23,991 bases of DNA from Anaerolineae bacterium (GTDB taxonomy: Bacteria; Chloroflexota; Anaerolineae; Anaerolineales; Villigracilaceae). Numbering within the stretch: position 1 is the first letter of the stretch; every line of letters begins with the position of its first letter. Under the pieces are notes generated by a model. It did not search any database, was not told where the DNA came from, and worked only from the letters and a program-made list of their open reading frames with translations. Shown in pieces: positions 15,449 through 22,080 of the stretch. The translations under genes and the position numbers were made by a program. The stretch lies in the NCBI GenBank assembly GCA_003694975.1, contig RFJH01000022.1, forward strand, positions 1 through 23,991, given 5' to 3'.

Positions 15449-15985
15449 TTACTCCCGTCGAAACAGGAAACAACCCAGGAGCATGGCCAGGCCGGCGAGC
15501 AGGCCGCCGATGGTGCCGGCAAGGAGGGCATCACGCGTGTTGACCACGGTATGTACCTCGCCTTCTACTTGCTTGGAGAGCAAAACGAGCGTCTCAATGC
15601 GCTTTGCCTGCACGTTACGCCCCGCGACCATACCTGCATATGCGTCCTGCAGATTGGCGGTTCCTGCGATGACCGTACCGATGTTTCCGCTGACGGTGGC
15701 AACCTCGGCACGCATTGCCCCAATACCACTGCTCCCGGCATGGATTTCTCCGGCCTGTGCTATGCCAATGGCGGTCTCGTGAGCGGTGATTTGGCCGGAG
15801 GCTGCCTGCGCCGTTGCACTCTGGTGCAGGTCTATTTCTTCGGCCTCGATACGGCGCGCCGTTGATTGGTGCAACCGTACCAGGTCGGCGTGGATGTTGT
15901 CCGCGCGGCTGGTAACCAGGTTGACGACCTGGGGGGCCTCGTCTTGGGCTTGGGGGACATCGCTAGGGGCCTGGCTGGTAGACAT
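15449..15985 (-). CDS. Tail-anchored protein with exact 15-residue repeats; function unknown
   Basis: I do not recognise a named family. The 178-residue product starts at an ATG with AGGAG 7 bases upstream. Residues 1-23 are a polar, Q/A/P-rich head. From about residue 24 to 143 it can be written without gaps in rows of 15: hydrophobic residues fall in column 8 (I31, I46, A61, A76, M91, I106, A121, L136) and columns 12-13, with HQS, HQS, HET at the start of rows 39, 54, 69. The middle rows are rich in Ala, Gly and Ile and there is no Pro, which suits a beta-solenoid like bactofilin-type polymers, though a 15-residue helical coil is possible. A single TM helix (about 153-175) ends the chain with RRE, so the repeat domain is probably cytoplasmic and tail-anchored. 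It has its own promoter and an attenuator-like leader. Confidence 0.8.
   Translation of the reverse strand: MSTSQAPSDVPQAQDEAPQVVNLVTSRADNIHADLVRLHQSTARRIEAEEIDLHQSATAQAASGQITAHETAIGIAQAGEIHAGSSGIGAMRAEVATVSGNIGTVIAGTANLQDAYAGMVAGRNVQAKRIETLVLLSKQVEGEVHTVVNTRDALLAGTIGGLLAGLAMLLGCFLFRRE
15557..15916 (-). repeat. Eight tandem 45-base (15-residue) coding repeats
   Basis: Rows begin at residues 24, 39, 54, 69, 84, 99, 114 and 129 of the tail-anchored protein, all in the same 15-residue register. Similarity is at the level of hydrophobic pattern and motifs rather than DNA identity, so the repeats are old. Confidence 0.65.
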
Positions 15986-16013
15986 GTTTTTTCTCCTGGC
16001 CTGTGACGGGCGC

Positions 16014-16040
16014 AAAAAACGCGCCTCCTTTGCGGAGGCG
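16014..16040 (-). terminator. Terminator-like hairpin in the leader of the repeat protein (possible attenuator)
   Basis: On the minus strand CGCCTCC and GGAGGCG form a perfect 7-bp stem around GCAAA, followed by CG and six Ts. It lies between the promoter (16058-16086) and the start codon (15985), beginning only about 11 bases after the predicted +1. A second stem, GGCGC/GCGCC, flanks the T-run and shares bases with the first, so the two are mutually exclusive. Confidence 0.65.
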
Positions 16041-16057
16041 TCTTTGTTGCGGGCATG

Positions 16058-16086
16058 ATTGTAGCCTGCGCCAGGCGATTCGTCAA
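16058..16086 (-). promoter_or_regulatory. Consensus promoter of the 15-residue-repeat gene
   Basis: TTGACG, 17-bp spacer, TACAAT on the minus strand: one of the best sigma-70-type matches in the window. Predicted +1 near 16051, giving a leader of about 66 bases that holds the terminator-like hairpin and the AGGAG ribosome site. Confidence 0.75.
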
Positions 16087-16092
16087 GGATAT

Positions 16093-16121
16093 TTGAGTCC
16101 ATTGCCTAATCGTGCTAAAAT
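16093..16121 (+). promoter_or_regulatory. Promoter of the MoaD-like gene, placed for a leaderless transcript
   Basis: TTGAGT, 17-bp spacer, TAAAAT with a TGC extension. Six bases lie between the -10 and the ATG at 16128, so +1 should fall on the A of the start codon. Its -35 is 6 bp from the -35 of the divergent repeat-protein promoter, so the two polymerases would compete or be co-regulated. Confidence 0.7.
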
Positions 16122-16127
16122 CAGGCC

Positions 16128-16388
16128 ATGAAAGTGCGCGTGAAATTGATTGCCACCTATCGTTCCCTGCTTCCCCCCGGGACAGAAGGGAACACCGTGG
16201 AGGTGGACGTTCCACCTGGCTCCACGGTGGCTGATGTTCTCTCGCGCTTTGGCGTGCCTCTGGATGAGACGAGCGTGATCGTCCTCAACGGGTTGACGGT
16301 GGAGAAAGATACCGTCCTTTCTGACGGGGATGAAGTGAGCGCTTTCTCGGCGATTGCCGGGGGCACGCTGCAGAATAGTATGATGTAA
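16128..16388 (+). CDS. MoaD/ThiS-like ubiquitin-fold protein with C-terminal extension
   Basis: An 86-residue beta-grasp protein. MoaD and ThiS carry sulfur as a C-terminal Gly-Gly thiocarboxylate for molybdopterin/tungstopterin or thiazole synthesis. Seen: strand pattern VRVKLIATYRSLLPPG, the PPGSTVADVLSRFGVP helix, VIVLNG, and SDGDEVSAFSAIAGG. Oddity: the Gly-Gly (79-80) is not terminal but is followed by TLQNSMM. Known relatives with residues after GG (for example QbsE) need trimming by a JAMM protease; others never act as sulfur carriers. It lies 31 bases upstream of the AOR gene, a common pairing, so it probably serves the tungsten or molybdenum cofactor of that enzyme (inference). Confidence 0.85.
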   Translation: MKVRVKLIATYRSLLPPGTEGNTVEVDVPPGSTVADVLSRFGVPLDETSVIVLNGLTVEKDTVLSDGDEVSAFSAIAGGTLQNSMM

Positions 16389-16419
16389 TCCAACACCACA
16401 CTAAACCAAGGAGTGACCA

Positions 16420-18240
16420 ATGTACGGCTGGCATGGCAAAATCCTTCGCGTGGACCTGACGAACCGCAAGGTCTCTGTTGAGGAGATCGATCCGCAGGTG
16501 GCGAAAGATTACATCGGTGGGCGCGGTTGGGCGATCCGCTATCTCTATGATGAAGTGGATCCCGGCGTCGACCCGCTCTCGCCGGAGAACAAACTGATTT
16601 TCGCCACCGGCCCTCTGACGGCTACCACCGCGCCAACCGGCAACCGCTATATGGTGGTCACCAAGTCGCCCCTCACGGGTGCGCTGGCGCATTCCAATGC
16701 CGGTGGTGATTTCCCCACGTTCATGAAACGTACCGGTTTCGATATGTTTATCTTCGAGGGTAGGGCGGAGAAGCCGGTGTATCTGTGGGTGAATGAAGAC
16801 CAGGTCGAGATCCGCTCCGCCGAACACGTCTGGGGAAAGGACGTACACGAGACGACGGATATCCTCCTCTCCGAGACGGATCCGGACGCCAAGGTCGCTT
16901 GCATCGGCCCGGCGGGTGAGAACCTGGTGCTGATTTCGGCCATCATGAACGACAAACACCGCGCCGCGGCGCGCTCCGGCGTGGGTGCGGTGATGGGGAG
17001 CAAGAACCTCAAGGCCGTGGTCGTGTTGGGGCGCAAGAATCCCGCTTTCTTCGATGAAGAAGGGATGCGCGCCTTGAGCCTGGAATTGAACAAGCAGGTC
17101 GGCGTGGATGTGAAGAAAGGCTCCTCGCTGCGTGAGTACGGCACGGCCTATGTTCCCCAGGTGACGAACACGTTAGGCATTCTCCCCACGCGCAATTTCC
17201 AGACCGGCGTCTTCGAGGGCGTGGACAAGATTGACGGCGTGACGTTGAAAAAGACGTATCTCATCCGCCACAAGCCGTGCTATCGTTGTCCCATTGCCTG
17301 TGGCCGCCTTACCGAGGTGCCGGAAGGCAAGTACGCCGGAAAGGGTGAAGGCCCTGAATACGAGACCATCGCCTCACTTGGCTCGGCCTGTGGCCTGGAC
17401 AACCTCGCTGCTCTGACCAAGGCGAACTATCGCTGCAACGAACTCGGCCTGGATACCATCTCCACCGGCCTCACGATTGCTGCGGGCATGGAACTGTACG
17501 AGCGCGGCATTATTGATGACCGCATCACCGGCAGGCCGTTGCGCTTCGGCGATGGGGACGCGGTGATTGAGATGGTGGAGAAGATTGCTTATCGTCAGGG
17601 CTTCGGCGACCAACTTGCAGAAGGGAGTTATCGCCTGGCCCATCGCTACGAACACCCGGAAGTTTCGGTCACGGCGCGCAAACAGGAGTTCCCCGGTTAC
17701 GACCCGCGCGGCTCACAGGGAATGGGCCTTCTCTACGCCACATCCAACAAAGGTGCCTCGCACATGGAAGGCGATGTGGCGTATGAAGAGGTCTTCGGTG
17801 TACCCGTCAAAGTGGACCCTCTGACTACGGAGGGCAAACCCGCCCTGGTCAAGCGTTTCCAGGATGCTTTCGCGCTGATCGATTCCTCCGGCCTGTGCGT
17901 CTTCTTCGCCGTGCGCTATGTCTTCAGCAAGGAGGAAATGATCTGGCCGGTTATCCTCTCGAAGGTCATGAACCTGACCACCGGCGCGAACTACACGGAG
18001 GATGAAATCATGCGCGCGGCGGAGCGCGTCTATAACCTGGAGAGGCTGTTCATCCTGAAGGCCGGTTCGGACGAGGATACCCTTCCGCCGCGCATGTTAC
18101 AGGAACCGATGCCCGAAGGTCCGGCGAAAGGCAAGGTGGTCGAACTGGATAAGATGCTCCCCGAATACTATCGCTTGCGTGGCTGGGATGAGCGAGGCGT
18201 GCCGACGAAGGAGAAACTGGCCGAGTTGGGCCTGGCTTGA
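16420..18240 (+). CDS. Aldehyde:ferredoxin oxidoreductase (AOR) family protein
   Basis: A tungsten- (or molybdenum-) bis-pterin enzyme with one [4Fe-4S] cluster that oxidises aldehydes to acids with ferredoxin, or acts on related substrates. The 606-residue product begins YGWHGKILRVDLT, has the cofactor-binding N-terminal domain (GGRGWAIRYLYDE; GPLTATTAPTGNRYMV; HSNAGGDFP) and the cluster ligands C287, C290, C294 and C493, which match the spacing of Pyrococcus AOR (288, 291, 295, 494). AAGGAG stands 7 bases before the ATG. It is cotranscribed with the MoaD-like gene and ends at a terminator. The subfamily (AOR, FOR, GAPOR or others) cannot be settled by eye. Confidence 0.95.
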   Translation: MYGWHGKILRVDLTNRKVSVEEIDPQVAKDYIGGRGWAIRYLYDEVDPGVDPLSPENKLIFATGPLTATTAPTGNRYMVVTKSPLTGALAHSNAGGDFPTFMKRTGFDMFIFEGRAEKPVYLWVNEDQVEIRSAEHVWGKDVHETTDILLSETDPDAKVACIGPAGENLVLISAIMNDKHRAAARSGVGAVMGSKNLKAVVVLGRKNPAFFDEEGMRALSLELNKQVGVDVKKGSSLREYGTAYVPQVTNTLGILPTRNFQTGVFEGVDKIDGVTLKKTYLIRHKPCYRCPIACGRLTEVPEGKYAGKGEGPEYETIASLGSACGLDNLAALTKANYRCNELGLDTISTGLTIAAGMELYERGIIDDRITGRPLRFGDGDAVIEMVEKIAYRQGFGDQLAEGSYRLAHRYEHPEVSVTARKQEFPGYDPRGSQGMGLLYATSNKGASHMEGDVAYEEVFGVPVKVDPLTTEGKPALVKRFQDAFALIDSSGLCVFFAVRYVFSKEEMIWPVILSKVMNLTTGANYTEDEIMRAAERVYNLERLFILKAGSDEDTLPPRMLQEPMPEGPAKGKVVELDKMLPEYYRLRGWDERGVPTKEKLAELGLA

Positions 18241-18269
18241 GGCAGCATTATCTCCCCGGAGAGAATCCA

Positions 18270-18308
18270 CGCCCCTGGTGGCTTCGAGTCACCGGGGGCG
18301 TTGTTGTG
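18270..18308 (+). terminator. Terminator after the AOR gene
   Basis: CGCCCCTGGTG pairs with CACCGGGGGCG (11 bp, one G-U), extendable inward to a small TCG loop, followed by the T-rich TTGTTGTG. It begins 29 bases after the AOR stop. The tail is interrupted by Gs, so efficiency may be moderate. Confidence 0.75.
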
Positions 18309-18333
18309 TCCCTCGAGGGGGATACGTTCGATT

Positions 18334-18645
18334 TTATTCGATACTCTTGATAATTTTCTGGTGGACGGTTGCAGCATCCATATCCAGGATGGAGACGAGT
18401 TTGTCCCGCCCGCTCTCTCCGGCGACGATTGCCAGGCGGGATTTTGCCACGCCCAGCACGTCGGCCAGGAACTTGATCAATGCTTCATTGGCTTTGCCTT
18501 CCACCGGTGGGGCCGCCACATGGATTTTGATCGTTCCATCATGCAGCACGCCTACGATGCGCGTGCGACTGGCGCGCGGGGTGACGCGCACAGCGAGGGC
18601 GGCTCCCTTTTTCCCATCATGCAAGCGAAATTTGCGCCGGGCCAT
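18334..18645 (-). CDS. yggU: DUF167 / YggU family protein
   Basis: A 103-residue cytoplasmic protein of the YggU family (function unknown). Seen: LAVRVTPRASRTRIVG, IKIHVAAPPVEGKANEALIKFLADVLGV and LAIVAGESGRDKLVSI, the three conserved blocks of the family, in order. GAGGTGAT precedes the ATG. It is the last gene of the eight-gene minus-strand operon, 8 bases after yggT; the yggT-yggU pairing is common in bacteria. Confidence 0.92.
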   Translation of the reverse strand: MARRKFRLHDGKKGAALAVRVTPRASRTRIVGVLHDGTIKIHVAAPPVEGKANEALIKFLADVLGVAKSRLAIVAGESGRDKLVSILDMDAATVHQKIIKSIE

Positions 18646-18653
18646 AGATCACC

Positions 18654-18929
18654 TCAGAATGCGTAATAGAGCGAAGAGAGAAAACGTATCAGAACGCTGG
18701 AGAGGACTTCTACTAATACAATTAAAATCAGTGGACTGAAATCGAACATACCCACCAATGGTACTACGCGGCGAATGGGACGCAGAAGCGGTTCGACGAG
18801 CCGGTCAATCGCCTGGCGTACGGGGTGAAAAGGGGACATGAAGTACGAGAGGATGACGTGCACAATGACCAGAAGGACGATGAACTGAGCCAGGAGGTCA
18901 ATCAGACGGATCAGGAGATAGATGACCAC
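18654..18929 (-). CDS. yggT: YggT (YlmG-like) membrane protein
   Basis: A 91-residue membrane protein with two TM helices (about 4-28 and 62-88) joined by the conserved loop FHPVRQAIDRLVEPLLRPIRRVVP. In Bacillus the homologue YlmG lies beside division genes; YggT/YlmG relatives are linked to membrane or nucleoid organisation, but no activity is proven. The start is GTG at 18929 with AGGTG 6 bases upstream. Between yggS (21 bases) and yggU (8 bases). Confidence 0.92.
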   Translation of the reverse strand: MVIYLLIRLIDLLAQFIVLLVIVHVILSYFMSPFHPVRQAIDRLVEPLLRPIRRVVPLVGMFDFSPLILIVLVEVLSSVLIRFLSSLYYAF

Positions 18930-18950
18930 TTGAACACCTCATGCAAAAAG

Positions 18951-19682
18951 TTACTGTTTGCGTGGCCCCAGGATGGCCTGCCCCACGCGCACCAGCGTCG
19001 CGCCTTCCTGAACCGCGATGACGAAATCGGCGCTGGTGCCCATCGAAAGTTCCTCCCAGGCGATTTCGGGGAAACGGCGGCTCAGGAAATCGCGCAGCCG
19101 GCGCAGTCGCCGGAAGTAGGGGCGTGATTCTTCAGCCTCGCGGGGCAGTGGTGGCATCGCCATCAGGCCGCGCACGCGCAGATGCTCGAATTGTAACACC
19201 TGAGCAATCTCGGGCACGAGGGCTTCCCAGGCATTCTCATCCCAGGCAGGCCAGCCGTACTTGGTCGCCTCGCCACTGACGTTGAACTCCAGCAGCACCG
19301 GCAACGTGCGCCCTGCCTCGGCAGCAAAGCGGTCCAATCGTCTGGCCAGTTTGAGGCGATCCAGCGAGTGGAGAAGGGCAAAATGCTCCGCCACCAGCCG
19401 TGCTTTGCGGCTTTGAACGTGCCCGATCATGTGCCATTCTACCTCAGTTTCTGCCGCCAGTGCCTGCATTTTCTCCACAGCCTCTTCGGGATAGTTCTCG
19501 CCCAAAAGGCGTATTCCCGCCGCGATGGCCGCGCGGACGACCGTAAGCGGCTGAGCTTTGCTGACCACCACGAGGCGCACATCTCGCGGGTCACGCCCGG
19601 CCGAGCGCGCCGCCGCCTCGATCTGCTCCAGAGCACGCTCGTAACGCTCTCGGATACGCTCGACGAGATTCTCTTCCTCCAT
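18951..19682 (-). CDS. yggS: PLP homeostasis protein (YggS/YlmE/PLPBP family)
   Basis: A pyridoxal-phosphate-binding protein that buffers free PLP and affects amino-acid metabolism. The 243-residue single-domain alanine-racemase-like barrel has the PLP lysine K42 in VVVSKAQP, then LLGENYPEEAVEK, EWHMIGHVQSRKARL, LEFNVSGEATKYG, and the phosphate-binding end LSMGTSADFVIAVQEGATLVRVG. It is 6 bases after pgeF; the ribosome site (AGAGGG) is somewhat far, so coupling to pgeF is likely. Its order after pgeF mirrors Bacillus ylmD-ylmE. Confidence 0.95.
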   Translation of the reverse strand: MEEENLVERIRERYERALEQIEAAARSAGRDPRDVRLVVVSKAQPLTVVRAAIAAGIRLLGENYPEEAVEKMQALAAETEVEWHMIGHVQSRKARLVAEHFALLHSLDRLKLARRLDRFAAEAGRTLPVLLEFNVSGEATKYGWPAWDENAWEALVPEIAQVLQFEHLRVRGLMAMPPLPREAEESRPYFRRLRRLRDFLSRRFPEIAWEELSMGTSADFVIAVQEGATLVRVGQAILGPRKQ

Positions 19683-19688
19683 TGGCAG

Positions 19689-20474
19689 TTACCCTCTCAA
19701 CGCAATCAACGCTCCGAAACGCCCCGTCCGTCCCTTTTCGGCGCGATGAGAGTACCAGTCTTCCAGGTGACAGGCGGTGCAGATTCTCGCCACCTCGATT
19801 TTCTCCACGCCCTCTCTTTCCAGTTGCAGACGGTTGGCCTCCCAAAGATCAAAGTGGACTCGTCCGTCCCTTGCGTGCAACAATCCCCCGGCCTCGTTAC
19901 CGAATGCGCCCCGGACCTGAGCGACGACATCCTGACCGACTTCGTAGTGATCCGGGCCGATGGAGGGGCCGATGGCCGCCACAATGTCCGCAGGATGTGA
20001 CCCATACTGTTCCCGCATCGCCCGGACCGCAGCCTGCGCCGCCCCCCGAACCGTCCCCAACCACCCCGCGTGCGCCAGCCCGACTACGCCTTTGCGTGCG
20101 TCGTAGAGTAGGATGGGGACGCAATCGGCGAAGCGCATGAAGAGGGTTACCTCGGGACGGTCCGTCAGGATGATATCGGCCTTGTGGTGAGGGGTTTCGG
20201 GGGGGCGCGGCGCGTCGGCGTGGACGGCGCGGGCGCTGTGTACCTGCCAGACGTCGAAGAGCGAGGCGGGGTCGCGTCCGAGGGTGGCGAATGCCCGGAG
20301 ACGGTTCTCCCGCACCCGTTCCGGCACGTCCCCGACCGTTCCGCCGACGTTGAGCGAATGCCAGGGGGATGGACTGACCCCTCCTCGGCGCGTGAACACG
20401 CCGTGAATCACGTCGTCGCCAAAAATTTCAAAGGATAGATAACGAACGCCGTCTTTCTCGTGAAAGGAGGCCAT
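19689..20474 (-). CDS. pgeF: PgeF/YfiH family (laccase-domain) purine nucleoside or peptidoglycan editing enzyme
   Basis: A 261-residue protein of the COG1496 family. Members were called polyphenol oxidases and later shown to act on purine nucleosides; E. coli YfiH was also described as a peptidoglycan editing factor. The metal and catalytic residues are present: H79 in DVWQVHS, C118 in RFADCVPIL, H135 in GLAHAGWLGT, followed by AAIGPSIGPDHYEVG and a CHLEDWYSHRAEKGRTGRFGA-type end. It starts 4 bases after the glutaredoxin-DUF2085 gene and is followed by yggS after 6 bases. Which of the reported activities matters here is not decided by sequence. Confidence 0.93.
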   Translation of the reverse strand: MASFHEKDGVRYLSFEIFGDDVIHGVFTRRGGVSPSPWHSLNVGGTVGDVPERVRENRLRAFATLGRDPASLFDVWQVHSARAVHADAPRPPETPHHKADIILTDRPEVTLFMRFADCVPILLYDARKGVVGLAHAGWLGTVRGAAQAAVRAMREQYGSHPADIVAAIGPSIGPDHYEVGQDVVAQVRGAFGNEAGGLLHARDGRVHFDLWEANRLQLEREGVEKIEVARICTACHLEDWYSHRAEKGRTGRFGALIALRG

Positions 20475-20478
20475 AACT

Positions 20479-21486
20479 TCAACCTGCCGTTTGCACTGCG
20501 GCGAACTTCTTGAGCAGAATCTGCCGCGTTTCGCGCATCGTCTCTTCGAGGTAGGGGTAAGCGAACCAGGCCGTGGTGAACCCGAAGAGGAAGCCGGTCA
20601 GGGTGCGGAGGAACGGCGTGCTCTCTCGGTAGGGGAGGATGGTCGTCAACAATGGGATGTTCATCTGGCTGAAGAGTTGCGAGAATCCGTCCAGGCCGAT
20701 GGGAACCCAACCTGCGAGGAGCCACAGCGCGGCATGAAGCGGTCGGAGGCGGCGTCCGGTCAGGGCGTAGAGGAGGCCGAAGAGCAGCATGGCGCCGTAG
20801 ATGGCTACATCGCGTTCGCAGAGAGCGACTTTGTATCCCAGAGTCTCGTTGCCGCGAAAGCGGCGCGCCTGGAGAAAGAAACTCGCCTCGCCGTTATCCT
20901 CTACGCCGATGGCCTGATCGAACGTTTGCACGCCTTCAATGCCGGCCGCGGCGCGAGGGTAGTAGGCCTGTTGGCCGAAAAGGAACCAGGAGCGGAAACT
21001 CAACTGGTGGCACAGCGGGCTGTAGGCAGTGTAGATGAGGTTGGCCGGGGCGGTGGCGCCGCTCTTCATCAGCACGGGAGCCAGAAAGGGCAACCCGACG
21101 TAGATGAACATCAGCAGGTTAATCAGAGCGAGGTAATGACGGGAGAGCCAGAAGGAGAAACGGTCGGCCCAGGTGATACTTCGACCACGACGGAGGCGGG
21201 CGCGGTGTTTCTCATCACCCAGGCGGTTCAACTGGGTGAGGCGATCCTGCGCCGCACCCAACGCGATGACCAGTTCCTGTTTGCTGATAGGCGCTTTCAG
21301 ACGATAGGGTCCCACCTCTACGACGGGGATTTCGAAGCGATATTCCTGAAAGAGGCTGGAATCGCTCTCGATATCCACTTCTACCAGACGGTGGGGATAT
21401 TGCCCTTGCAAGGCGTCCAGGTCTCTTTTGACCTCATCGCAGAGCGAGCAGTTCGAGCGGGTATAAAGGGTCACGGTAAGCATCAT
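20479..21486 (-). CDS. Fusion of glutaredoxin-like (DUF836) domain and DUF2085 membrane domain
   Basis: A 335-residue two-part protein. Residues 1-78 form a glutaredoxin-like fold with CSLC at 13-16 (C13, C16), strands LVEVDIESD and a cis-Pro motif EIPVVEV at 52-58. After a charged linker (80-110) comes a membrane part with TMs at about 118-138, 228-246, 250-268 and 290-312. It carries the DUF2085 signatures SPLCHQLSFRSWFLFG (C159, H160) and CERDVAIYGAM (C223). DUF2085 has no known function; its Cys and His suggest metal or thiol chemistry (inference). The ATG overlaps the tlpA stop, so it is coupled to a thioredoxin-like partner, with ccdA just upstream. An ATG one codon later is equally good. 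Confidence 0.85.
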   Translation of the reverse strand: MMLTVTLYTRSNCSLCDEVKRDLDALQGQYPHRLVEVDIESDSSLFQEYRFEIPVVEVGPYRLKAPISKQELVIALGAAQDRLTQLNRLGDEKHRARLRRGRSITWADRFSFWLSRHYLALINLLMFIYVGLPFLAPVLMKSGATAPANLIYTAYSPLCHQLSFRSWFLFGQQAYYPRAAAGIEGVQTFDQAIGVEDNGEASFFLQARRFRGNETLGYKVALCERDVAIYGAMLLFGLLYALTGRRLRPLHAALWLLAGWVPIGLDGFSQLFSQMNIPLLTTILPYRESTPFLRTLTGFLFGFTTAWFAYPYLEETMRETRQILLKKFAAVQTAG

Positions 21487-22058
21487 TTCACTCCTACCAG
21501 TAAGAGATTCGCGTCCAGTTCTGCCTGGCTTAACATACCGATTTGGATGGCCTGGATGGTGCCTTGCCTGTCAATGAAGAAGGTGGTTGGGAGAGCAGTG
21601 ATGCCATATGTGGCATTAACTTCCCTGGCCGGGTCGAGGAGTACCTGGAACGTGATGCGTTGTTGTTCTATAAATGCCCGCACGTCGGAGGGTTTCTCAC
21701 CATCGTTTACCGCCAGGACGACCAAATCCGGCGTGTATCGCCGGTGGTAGGTTTCGAGGAGAGGGATCTCTGCTCTGCAGGGAGGGCACCACGTCGCCCA
21801 GAAGTTGAGCAGAACGACCTTCCCCTGGAAGTCGCCGAGGTGGACCTCCCTGCCATCAGGTGTGGAAAGGGTGAAGTCCGGAGCCTGTTCACCGATGTGT
21901 GGGGCGTCTTCTGAAAAACGCTCTTCTGTTGACAAGGGATCGGGCATGAATGACAGAATGCCCACAATCGCCACGCTACACCATACCACGAGGTTCAGAC
22001 AGATCAGCAACCCGGCGAAGAGTATGCCCACCAGGGAGAGGCGGCGTTTCTGTGCCAC
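21483..22058 (-). CDS. Membrane-anchored thioredoxin of the TlpA/ResA family
   Basis: A thiol-disulfide oxidoreductase acting outside the membrane, typically reducing cysteines in apocytochromes or other exported proteins. The 191-residue product has an N-terminal TM anchor (about 8-36), then an AhpC/TSA-Redoxin domain with WCPPC (C91, C94), the cis-Pro P157 in TALPTTFF, and the EIPLLETYH helix typical of ResA/TlpA. The start is GTG at 22058 with GAGGGG about 11 bases upstream. It sits 22 bases after ccdA, its usual electron donor, and overlaps the next gene by 4 bases. Confidence 0.93.
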   Translation of the reverse strand: MAQKRRLSLVGILFAGLLICLNLVVWCSVAIVGILSFMPDPLSTEERFSEDAPHIGEQAPDFTLSTPDGREVHLGDFQGKVVLLNFWATWCPPCRAEIPLLETYHRRYTPDLVVLAVNDGEKPSDVRAFIEQQRITFQVLLDPAREVNATYGITALPTTFFIDRQGTIQAIQIGMLSQAELDANLLLVGVK

Positions 22059-22080
22059 GGCAGGATTCCCCTCAATCGGG

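Noticed and set aside
20491..21750. Plus-strand open frame of 419 codons
   Set aside because: It is antisense to the glutaredoxin-DUF2085 and TlpA genes, which carry recognisable motifs and correct ribosome sites.
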